64,000 nucleotides of DNA, taken from assembly GCF_000577335.1 (NCBI RefSeq), contig NZ_CBYL010000008.1, positions 1 through 64,000 on the forward strand, in the 5' to 3' direction. Source of the stretch: Faecalispora jeddahensis (GTDB lineage: Bacteria > Bacillota > Clostridia > Oscillospirales > Acutalibacteraceae). Shown one piece after another: positions 1 to 6,777 of this stretch (position 1 is the stretch's first letter; each line of letters opens with the position of its first letter). The translations under genes were made by a program, and so were the position numbers. A model generated the notes under the pieces. The model had not been told where the DNA came from, searched no databases, and saw only the letters and a program-made list of their open reading frames with translations.

Positions 1-242
1 TCGTAAAGAAAGTAAATGCCCGCCCCGGCACGAGGGGCATGCCCGCGCAAGCGGAATCCCACGCGGGGGTACCCGCAGGCAAACTGCGCTTTCACGCACA
101 TTACAAAGAACCCCACAGAAAAAGAAGCCTCGTCTGCCCACCTTACTAAAGAACAAGCAACTCCCCTCCTCGGCATAAGGGCTTCCCTGCGCCAGCAGAC
201 AGACTGCGTTTGCATGCACATCATGAAAACAAAAAATTATCA
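1..242. other. Window start, no gene called
   Basis: No convincing coding region. An open frame over 16-246 has no ribosome binding site and no recognisable protein. Two imperfect direct copies of a 21-base stretch (81-101 and 201-221, sharing the ends ACTGCG and GCACAT) lie 120 bases apart. Their role is unknown. The segment ends at a strong promoter. Confidence 0.5.
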
Positions 243-271
243 TTGACTTTTGTTCCCCATTAGTCTATATT
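243..271 (+). promoter_or_regulatory. Sigma-A type promoter for the ribbon-helix-helix gene
   Basis: TTGACT at 243-248 and TATATT at 266-271 are separated by 17 bases. Transcription would begin near 278. This places the TTG codon at 276 outside or at the very edge of the transcript, and so helps decide the start of the downstream gene. Confidence 0.7.
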
Positions 272-305
272 ATATTTGGGGCACATAAGTAAGGAGGTGT
301 TTTCG

Positions 306-488
306 CTGCCACCAAAGAAAAAGATGGGACGGCCGACCGACAACCCGAAACGCCATGAAATCAAAGCCCGCATCGATGACGAGACCTATAGAATCCTCAA
401 CGATTATTGTGAAGAAAAAGGCACGTCAAAGGCGGAAGGAATTCGTGACGGTATCCGGAGGTTGGAGCCCGACATCACAAAAAAATGA
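306..488 (+). CDS. Small ribbon-helix-helix (CopG/Arc-like) protein
   Basis: Probable 60-residue DNA-binding protein. It starts with a basic stretch (PPKKKMGRPTDNPK), followed by a predicted beta strand (residues about 17-23, HEIKARI) and two helices (DETYRILNDYCEEKG and SKAEGIRDGIRRL), which is the ribbon-helix-helix layout. The frame is open from a TTG at 276, but that codon lies at the inferred transcription start. The only good ribosome binding site, AAGGAGGTG at 291-299, is followed six bases later by CTG at 306, so initiation is probably at CTG. The first in-frame ATG (324) is 24 bases from the site. Such proteins regulate their own operons, plasmid-type functions or antitoxins; no toxin gene is visible next to it. 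Family assignment is fairly sure, role unknown. Confidence 0.65.
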   Translation: MPPKKKMGRPTDNPKRHEIKARIDDETYRILNDYCEEKGTSKAEGIRDGIRRLEPDITKK

Positions 489-490
489 CA

Positions 491-526
491 GGGACGGTGT
501 CACCACAGCAAGCAGCACACCGTCCC
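491..526 (+). terminator. Inverted repeat after the ribbon-helix-helix gene
   Basis: GGGACGGTGT (491-500) pairs perfectly with ACACCGTCCC (517-526) around a 16-base loop, directly after the stop codon. There is no T run, so it may be an inefficient terminator, an RNA-stabilising hairpin or an operator. Confidence 0.4.
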
Positions 527-629
527 CACAAAACCAACAGATGCCCGAAAGCACATGCGGCGTAAATATTATAGCATGCGCTCTCAGTCCTTTCAAGGCA
601 TCGTTGGAAACAAAGAAAGGATGAATTGT

Positions 630-929
630 ATGACCAGCATTTTAGAAGAATTCGCCTACGGCAACCTATCGCCACAGGTATGCACTTTCCGGCACAATTC
701 CGAATACGGAGAAGTTCTGCGGATACTATCCCAAAATGAAGAGTGCCTTCTTGCAAGACTGAACGAAGAGGATAAAAACATATTTGAAAACTACGTGGGG
801 GCCCAAGGGGAGCTGAACAGACTCACCGCAGTCGGCAACCTGATTTACGGCTACCGGCTGGGGCTTACCATGACAGCCGAAGCCTTTGTCGGCATAGACG
901 ATTTGATTTTCGGCGAATCAAACGGCTAA
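630..929 (+). CDS. Small uncharacterised protein (DUF6809-like)
   Basis: A 99-residue, mostly helical soluble protein beginning MTSILEEFAYGNLSP. It has a charged middle (LLARLNEEDKNIFENY) and a conserved-looking tail (LTAVGNLIYGYRLGLTMTAEAF). The start at 630 is chosen because AAAGAAAGG (612-620) sits nine bases upstream; an upstream extension to 555 has no binding site. From memory the sequence resembles the Firmicutes family DUF6809, often found near mobile or accessory genes, but I cannot verify the match. It follows the ribbon-helix-helix gene on the same strand. Function unknown. Confidence 0.6.
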   Translation: MTSILEEFAYGNLSPQVCTFRHNSEYGEVLRILSQNEECLLARLNEEDKNIFENYVGAQGELNRLTAVGNLIYGYRLGLTMTAEAFVGIDDLIFGESNG

Positions 930-964
930 AAATAAAATCATTTTCAGCAAAGAACAGAAAAAAC

Positions 965-994
965 CGGCGGTCAAAGGAAACTCTTTGACCGCCG
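965..994 (-). terminator. Rho-independent terminator of bofA
   Basis: A 12-base-pair perfect stem (CGGCGGTCAAAG with CTTTGACCGCCG, six-base loop). On the minus strand it is followed within two bases by a run of six T. It lies five bases beyond the bofA stop. Confidence 0.85.
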
Positions 995-998
995 ATCC

Positions 999-1262
999 TC
1001 ATTGAAAAATCAGATTCAGCAAAAGCAGCAGCGTTACCCCCGGTACCCCGCCTGCGGCGGAAACGCCGAGGCTGAGCAGACTGACCGGGATACTGACCCC
1101 GGTAAAAAATCCAGTCAGGTTGACTGCGGCCAGCGCGCCGACCCCGATAATAATACCGCCCGCCGCGCGCTGCATCGGGCGCTTTGAGCCCAGCAGCGCA
1201 TGCAGCGCCGCGAGAAGCAAAAAGATCCCTATCGCAACCAGAATCGTCGTCATGCTTGGCAC
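999..1262 (-). CDS. bofA: Pro-sigma-K processing inhibitor BofA family protein
   Basis: An 87-residue, almost entirely hydrophobic membrane protein with predicted helices at about residues 4-24, 34-52 and 58-86. It carries the glycine-rich GGIIIGVGALAAVNLTG segment typical of BofA. In Bacillus BofA sits in the outer forespore membrane and holds the SpoIVFB protease inactive until sigma-K is needed. The GTG start at 1262 is preceded by AAGGAGG seven bases upstream; an ATG three codons later is the alternative. It is downstream of a YaaL homologue, the same neighbourhood as in B. subtilis. Its presence implies a sporulating lineage. Confidence 0.85.
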   Translation of the reverse strand: MPSMTTILVAIGIFLLLAALHALLGSKRPMQRAAGGIIIGVGALAAVNLTGFFTGVSIPVSLLSLGVSAAGGVPGVTLLLLLNLIFQ

Positions 1263-1352
1263 CGGACCGCCTCCTTTTTCTTTGCATTCCTGCTCCCCGC
1301 CGGGCCAATGCCCCGCGAGAACAGCAAAACCGGGCGGCGGATTGCCGCCGGA

Positions 1353-1613
1353 TTACACCAGGTTTGAAAAAGGAGAAGCTGAAATTCCCTGCCGCTTTGC
1401 TTCCTGCAACAGATGGCGGTACCGTGCCATAAGCTCGATTCGCTGATGGACGCAGGCGTCGATCAGATCTTCGTTGCACTCCATCTGAAACCATCTTTCA
1501 TTGCAGGCCATCAGCCTTGAAACTTCCCTCAACTCTTGCAAAATTCCAGAATCCTGCTTTACCTCCTCCGCAGGCCTTACCGTCTGCTGGATCATCTTGA
1601 GTACAGTTTCCAT
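1353..1613 (-). CDS. yaaL: YaaL/DUF2508 family protein
   Basis: An 86-residue soluble, helical protein that resembles the DUF2508 (YaaL) family of Firmicutes: an N-terminal helix, a middle segment around LMACNERWFQMECNEDLIDACVHQRIELMARYRHLL, and a flexible tail. No biochemical function is established for the family. It precedes bofA by 90 bases on the same strand, matching the yaaL-bofA pairing in Bacillus, so the two are probably co-transcribed. A small palindrome (CATAT-GCTA-ATATG, 1637-1650) lies just upstream. Confidence 0.75.
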   Translation of the reverse strand: METVLKMIQQTVRPAEEVKQDSGILQELREVSRLMACNERWFQMECNEDLIDACVHQRIELMARYRHLLQEAKRQGISASPFSNLV

Positions 1614-1669
1614 ATTAGCTCCGCCTTTCGGTTTATCATATGCTAATATGTTGGACTTTTATACCCAAT

Positions 1670-3808
1670 TTATACCGTTTCTCTGGAATTTATTTCTTGT
1701 CCCGCGGGCAGAAAATCGATGCGCCCGGTTGGGATGTCTGCCGCAGCCACAAGAATTCTCATCGGAGTACCGATGGTGATGCGGCTGCCGGTGCGTTCAT
1801 CCACCTGCGTGACGACGCCGTCAAACCGGTAATCGGCGTTCGGGAATGCGCCGATCGGCACAAAGCCCTCCACGCTGTTTTGAAGCTGAACGAAAACGCC
1901 GCGCTGTGTCACGCCGCTGACAACGCCGTCGAATTCTTCGCCAACATGCGATTTCATAAATTCCGCCTTGTAGCAATCCTCCGCGCTGCGCTCGGCCGTC
2001 ATGGCGCGCACCTCGGACTTGGAGGATTCCGATGCAGCCGCTGCGGCGAACGACGCAAAGCGCAGCGCCAGCTCGATTTGCCCCAGGCTCTGCGACTGCG
2101 ACAGTATGCGGTGGATCGCAAGGTCGGGATATCGCCGAATCGGCGAGGTAAAGTGGCAATAATCCGCGAGGGCCAGGCCGAAATGACCGACCGGCTCGGT
2201 GGAATACTTCGCCTTTTCCATCGTGCGCAGCACCTGATGCGAGATCACCTGCTCAGCCGGCGTTCCTCTCACCTGCCCCAGCAGCTCTGAAAAATCGGCC
2301 GGAGACGGCTTTTCGGAACGAAGACGCTGAGTGGAAAAGCCCAGGGCCGCCGCCAAACTGACGAGCGCCTTGATGCGTTCGGGGTCCGGATTTTCGTGAA
2401 TGCGGTACACAAACGGCAGCTGTTCCTCTTTCGCGAGCTTGGCTGCCGCCTGATTCGCGGTGATCATCAGCTGCTCGATCATTTTCTCGGCTTCTCCCTG
2501 CACACGGGGCCGCACATCAATACATACGCCGTTTTCATCGAGCGTAAACATGGATTCTCCGCTTTCAAAATCCACAGCTCCTTTGTCACGGGAGCGCTGC
2601 TCAAGAATCTTTGCCAGCTCGCGGCCGGTTTTTAAAGATTCGAGCACAGGGGCATATTTCTCCAGCAAAGCCTCATCCGCTTCGCCGCTGAAAATGCGGT
2701 TGACCTCGGAATACACGCCGCGCACCTTGGAATGGATCACCGTTTTTTGAAAACGATAGCTGACAATTTCGCCCTTATCGTCCAGACGGATCAGAGCGGA
2801 AAAGGTGAGCTTATCCTCCCCTGCGTTCAGTGAACAGGCTCCGTTCGAAAGCTCCTTCGGCAGCATGGGGATGACCCTGTCCGCAAAATAGACCGAGGTA
2901 CCGCGCAGAAACGCTTCTTCATCAACGGCGCTGTCCTCACGCACATAGTGCGATACATCCGCGATATGCACGCCCAGATCAAAGCCGCGCTCTGTGCGCC
3001 GCACGCTGATCGCGTCGTCCAAATCCTTCGCGTCGGCACCGTCGATCGTGCAGATCATTTCCTCGCGCAGATCAAGCCGTGTGCCGAGCTCCTCCTGCGT
3101 GATCGGCTCCTGTGCCGCGCGGGCCGCTTCGGCCATCACCGCTTCAGAAAATACCGTGGGAATGCCGTTCTGGTCGATGATCGCATCGGCACAGATTTTG
3201 GCGCTTTCGGCGGTGCCATAAATCTTTACCACACGGGCAGAAAGCTTTTCGCGGCGCGGCACCCGCACCAGCTCTGCCTGTACCTTGTCGCCCGGGCGGG
3301 CGCCCATCAGGTCGCTTTTGGGAATCGGCAGATTGTAGCGAATGGCGATATCCGGCACGATCTCAAAACCGCTGTACGATTTGCGCACGGTACCGGTGGT
3401 CACCCACTGCCGGCGCTTCGTGATCGAGGCAACCTCCGCCTTCTTTCCGCGGGGTGTTTCCGTAATATTTTTCAGCAGAACCGTGTCGCCCACAATCGCA
3501 CCCTTCAGGCGGTCGCTCGAAACATACAGGTCGTCGCCGCCGTTTTCAGGGCGCACAAACGCAAACCCCTCCGACAGCGAATAAACCGTCGCAGTCACAC
3601 GGGTCTGGCCGGCCTTGCCGAACACCTGGTGGCGTTTATTCACATACACGTCGCCGCGTACCTGCATCTGGTGCAGCGTATCATAAAAGACGGATTTGTC
3701 TTTGATTCCTGATTTTTTGAGCAGCTCTTTCGAAGAAATTGCGTGGCGCAGCTTGGAAAGCGCCTTTAAAATGGCTTCTGCCGGTGTTTTTTCTATCTTT
3801 TTAATCAT
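1670..3808 (-). CDS. rnr: Ribonuclease R (RNase II/RNB family exoribonuclease)
   Basis: A 712-residue 3'-to-5' exoribonuclease that degrades structured RNA and participates in rRNA and tmRNA-linked quality control. Domain order: N-terminal winged-helix region (about 1-65), OB/cold-shock domains (about 70-230), the RNB catalytic domain from about 245 with the metal-binding aspartates in IDGADAKDLDDAIS, and an S1 RNA-binding domain near 620-700 (GEEFDGVVSGVTQRGVFVQL). The length is typical for the family, though the basic C-terminal tail of many RNase R proteins is short here. It lies just downstream of secG, as in B. subtilis (secG-rnr-smpB); smpB is not adjacent here. Confidence 0.95.
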   Translation of the reverse strand: MIKKIEKTPAEAILKALSKLRHAISSKELLKKSGIKDKSVFYDTLHQMQVRGDVYVNKRHQVFGKAGQTRVTATVYSLSEGFAFVRPENGGDDLYVSSDRLKGAIVGDTVLLKNITETPRGKKAEVASITKRRQWVTTGTVRKSYSGFEIVPDIAIRYNLPIPKSDLMGARPGDKVQAELVRVPRREKLSARVVKIYGTAESAKICADAIIDQNGIPTVFSEAVMAEAARAAQEPITQEELGTRLDLREEMICTIDGADAKDLDDAISVRRTERGFDLGVHIADVSHYVREDSAVDEEAFLRGTSVYFADRVIPMLPKELSNGACSLNAGEDKLTFSALIRLDDKGEIVSYRFQKTVIHSKVRGVYSEVNRIFSGEADEALLEKYAPVLESLKTGRELAKILEQRSRDKGAVDFESGESMFTLDENGVCIDVRPRVQGEAEKMIEQLMITANQAAAKLAKEEQLPFVYRIHENPDPERIKALVSLAAALGFSTQRLRSEKPSPADFSELLGQVRGTPAEQVISHQVLRTMEKAKYSTEPVGHFGLALADYCHFTSPIRRYPDLAIHRILSQSQSLGQIELALRFASFAAAAASESSKSEVRAMTAERSAEDCYKAEFMKSHVGEEFDGVVSGVTQRGVFVQLQNSVEGFVPIGAFPNADYRFDGVVTQVDERTGSRITIGTPMRILVAAADIPTGRIDFLPAGQEINSRETV

Positions 3809-3832
3809 TAATTCACCCTTTTCCTTTCGAAA

Positions 3833-3860
3833 AAAAGCTCCGCTTTTCAGCGGAGCTTTT
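3833..3860 (-). terminator. Terminator between secG and rnr
   Basis: AAAAGCTCCGC pairs with GCGGAGCTTTT around a six-base loop, and on the minus strand it is followed by more T residues. It would end secG transcripts or limit read-through into rnr. Confidence 0.8.
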
Positions 3861-3871
3861 CGGCTGCATTC

Positions 3872-4123
3872 TTATTTCCCGGTGAAAAACATAACGGCGT
3901 TAATGGCAATCACCATTACGAAAAAGCCTACCGCTATCACTTTTGTCCAACGCGACAGAAACGCGTCGATGGAACGTGCTTTGTTCTTAGACAAAAATGT
4001 ATCTGCGCCGCCGGTAATTGCGCCTAAATTCTGCTGCTGGCCTTCCTGAAGAAGAATAATCACCACAATCGCGATGGAGAATAGCAGCAAAACTACTCCA
4101 AAGAAAATCTCAAGTCCACTCAT
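3872..4123 (-). CDS. secG: Preprotein translocase subunit SecG
   Basis: An 83-residue membrane protein with two helices (about 4-24 and 58-78) separated by the conserved loop LLQEGQQQNLGAITGGADTFLSKNKA, diagnostic of SecG. It assists the SecYE channel with SecA. The start ATG at 4123 has GGAGGT seven bases upstream; an in-frame extension to 4171 has no binding site and overlaps the promoter. Its partner secY is in the ribosomal cluster of this window. Confidence 0.95.
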   Translation of the reverse strand: MSGLEIFFGVVLLLFSIAIVVIILLQEGQQQNLGAITGGADTFLSKNKARSIDAFLSRWTKVIAVGFFVMVIAINAVMFFTGK

Positions 4124-4159
4124 AATGTACCTCCGAACGTACAATAAACACTTGTGATT

Positions 4160-4188
4160 ATGATACCACAAAGCCTGTATTTTAGCAA
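4160..4188 (-). promoter_or_regulatory. Promoter of secG
   Basis: On the minus strand TTGCTA (4183-4188) and TATCAT (4160-4165) are 17 bases apart, about 40 bases before the secG start codon. Confidence 0.6.
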
Positions 4189-4526
4189 TCTTTTTTCAAA
4201 AAATTATTGGACAGCCCTCTTCCAAAAAAATCCGCACATATCCGGCAGCAAAACCGGACATAGTAAGATCAGCAATTGAAAGTTTCGCGTGCGTTTGCAT
4301 TTTCAATTGCCGGAACCGCCGCCGGATTGCTATTGGCTTTCCGTGCGGCGGTTTGTTTTTGATGAAAAGAACAAGGCTATCTTTTTCAAGTAGTGGGGTG
4401 CACATAACAAAATCGAAAGAGGATTTCATCCCCCTTCGATTTTGATCAAAACAATGGAAAATACATCGTTTTCTTTTACTTGAAAAATTGGCGATGTACA
4501 AAAACAATTTTGCCGGCTCAATGGAT
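4189..4526. other. Intergenic region with a cluster of hairpins
   Basis: About 340 bases lie between parC and the secG promoter. No protein is convincing: the open frame over 4196-4558 is simply an extension past the parC stop. Three inverted repeats follow one another: GCAATTGAAA/TTTCAATTGC (4272-4281 and 4301-4310), AACCGCCGC/GCGGCGGTT (about 4314-4353) and AAAATCGAA/TTCGATTTT (about 4409-4443). A fourth, weaker one (TACATCG/CGATGTA) lies near 4461-4499. They may form the parC terminator region or a small RNA. Confidence 0.5.
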
Positions 4527-6764
4527 TCAAGTGAGCGATAGCTGGCCGCGCATGGCATCGGCCTGGCTGGGCACTGCGCCGGGTGAGGGCACGTTCTTGC
4601 GGTAACGGTCCGGCGTTTCGAGCATCCCCTCTTCGTACGGCTCGGCGTTTTGCAGGTGGTGCTTTGCCGCGGTGAATGTCATGACGAAAACGCCCTGCGT
4701 GGTACGGGTGGCTTTATCGGGAATCGCACCTGTGTTGACCAGCAGCAAACGCCCATTGGTTCCCGTCAGCAGAAGATCGCGGTCCTCTTTGAGGTACATC
4801 ACCGCCACAAGCGGGGATTTATCGCTGTATGCCCCAACCAGCTTGCGCCGGTTCGTCTTGGTGGCATAGGCCGAAAGCTCCACCTTGGCCGCCTTTCCGT
4901 TTTCAAACAGGAACAGCATGTAGCCCTGGTAATCTGTAGTAGGCACCATGTAAATGGCGTTCTCTCCCTCGTCCATGCCCGCCTTGGCGGGAATATACTC
5001 GCCCAGCACGCTGGCCTTGCCGTCGCTTAAGTCGGATGCCCGCATCTTATACACCTGACAGCGGTCGGTAAAGAACAACAGGTCGCAGGCGTTCGTCGCT
5101 TCTTCCGTCTGCGTGACAGCGTCGCCTTCTTTGAGCTTTTGTTCGCCGCTCATGCGCAGCGACTGCGGGGTGATCTTCTTGAAATACCCCTCGCGGGTAA
5201 AGAAGAGATGTACCGGGTAATCGTCGATTTCCTGCTCCGGCTCAGCCACCTCAAGATCAGACGCATATACCAGCTGCGTGCGGCGCGGCTGACCGTACTT
5301 TTTTTCCACCTCTTTCAGCTCGGCGATAATCACCGACTGAATCTTCGCGCGGCTTTCCATCAGCTCCTGCAAACGGGCAATCTCCTGCTCCAGCTCGCTG
5401 GTTTCCTGCGTGCGCTTTAAAATATATTCTCGGTTGAGATGGCGCAGCTTGATTTCTGCTACATATTCCGCCTGAATCTCGTCGATGCCGAAGCCGATCA
5501 TCAGGTTCGGCACAACCTCGGCTTCCTCCTCGGTTTCGCGCACGATCTTGATGGCTTTATCAATATCGAGAAGAATCGCCTGCAGACCGCGCAGCAGGTG
5601 CAGCTTTTCTTTCTTTTTGCGCAGATCAAAATGCGTGCGGCGGCGCACACATTCCACACGGAACGCCACCCACTCGAGCAGCAGGTCGCGCACACCCAAC
5701 ACCTGAGGCACACCGGAAATCAGCACGTTGAAGTTACAGGAGAAGCTGTCTTCCAACGGCGTCATTTTGAACAGGCGTTGCATCAGCCTCTCGGGGTCAA
5801 CGCCGCGCTTTAAATCGATGGTGATTTTCAGGCCGCCCAGGCCGGTTTCGTCACGGATGTCCGAAATCTCTTTCAGCTTGCCCTGACGCACCAGGTCGAC
5901 CACCTTTTCCACAATCGCTTCGATCGTAGTGGTGGGCGGAATCTGCGTGACGTCGATGCAGTTGGCCGTTTTGTCATACGAATAGCGGCAGCGGATCTTC
6001 ACGCCGCCCCGGCCGGTGCGGTAGATCTCCTCCATCGCGGCGCGGTCGTACACCGCCTGTCCTCCGCCGGGGAAATCCGGCGCCTGCAGGGTGGAGGCCA
6101 CATCGAACTCCGGATCGCGGATGAGGGCGATCGTCGTCTGGCAGACCTCCGCCAGATTGAACGGGCAGATGTTGCTCGCCATGCCGACCGCGATGCCCGT
6201 GTTGGCGTTGACGAGAATCGACGGAAACGCCGCCGGCAGCAGAGTCGGCTCTTTCATGCTATTGTCATAGTTGTCGACAAAATCGACCGTATCCCGGTCA
6301 ATATCGCGAAAAAGCTCCTGGCAGATATCGTCGAGCTTGGCCTCGGTATAACGGGAGGCCGCCCATGCCATATCGCGCGAATAAAATTTGCCGAAGTTTC
6401 CCTTGGAATCGACATAAGGGTGCAAAAGCGCCTCATATCCGCGGCTGAGGCGCACCATGGTTTCGTAAATCGCGGCGTCGCCGTGGGGATTCAGCTTCAT
6501 CGTCTGCCCCACAATATTGGCGCTTTTTGTCCTTGAGCCAGTGAGCAGGCCCATTTTATACATTGTGTATAATATCTTGCGGTGCGACGGCTTAAAGCCG
6601 TCGATCTCCGGAATCGCACGCGACATGATGACGCTCATGGCATAGGGCATGTAGTTCTGCTCTAGCGTCGCGGTGATGGGCTGTGTTACCACCAGCCCCG
6701 CGCCTTCGATCACGCCCTTTCCTTTGGGGGGCGCGGTATTCGGTTCTTTTTTTCTGTGTGCCAA
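4527..6764 (-). CDS. parC: DNA topoisomerase IV-type subunit A (GyrA/ParC family)
   Basis: A 745-residue breakage-reunion subunit of a type IIA topoisomerase. The catalytic tyrosine is Tyr139 in ASRYTEAKL, and the winged-helix core covers about 30-480. The C-terminal part (about 490-715) carries beta-pinwheel-like repeats but no GyrA box, and the protein is shorter than GyrA (about 820), so topoisomerase IV-like is the better name. At the site equivalent to E. coli GyrA Ser83/Asp87 it has Ala97 and Glu101. It sits 13 bases after its partner parE in one operon. It is clearly divergent from standard GyrA/ParC, and a specialised paralogue is possible. Confidence 0.85.
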   Translation of the reverse strand: MAHRKKEPNTAPPKGKGVIEGAGLVVTQPITATLEQNYMPYAMSVIMSRAIPEIDGFKPSHRKILYTMYKMGLLTGSRTKSANIVGQTMKLNPHGDAAIYETMVRLSRGYEALLHPYVDSKGNFGKFYSRDMAWAASRYTEAKLDDICQELFRDIDRDTVDFVDNYDNSMKEPTLLPAAFPSILVNANTGIAVGMASNICPFNLAEVCQTTIALIRDPEFDVASTLQAPDFPGGGQAVYDRAAMEEIYRTGRGGVKIRCRYSYDKTANCIDVTQIPPTTTIEAIVEKVVDLVRQGKLKEISDIRDETGLGGLKITIDLKRGVDPERLMQRLFKMTPLEDSFSCNFNVLISGVPQVLGVRDLLLEWVAFRVECVRRRTHFDLRKKKEKLHLLRGLQAILLDIDKAIKIVRETEEEAEVVPNLMIGFGIDEIQAEYVAEIKLRHLNREYILKRTQETSELEQEIARLQELMESRAKIQSVIIAELKEVEKKYGQPRRTQLVYASDLEVAEPEQEIDDYPVHLFFTREGYFKKITPQSLRMSGEQKLKEGDAVTQTEEATNACDLLFFTDRCQVYKMRASDLSDGKASVLGEYIPAKAGMDEGENAIYMVPTTDYQGYMLFLFENGKAAKVELSAYATKTNRRKLVGAYSDKSPLVAVMYLKEDRDLLLTGTNGRLLLVNTGAIPDKATRTTQGVFVMTFTAAKHHLQNAEPYEEGMLETPDRYRKNVPSPGAVPSQADAMRGQLSLT

Positions 6765-6777
6765 TCGTGTTTCCCCC

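Noticed and set aside
4196-4558. A 120-codon minus-strand frame after parC
   Set aside because: It starts inside parC, crosses the hairpin cluster, and has neither a binding site nor a protein-like pattern.
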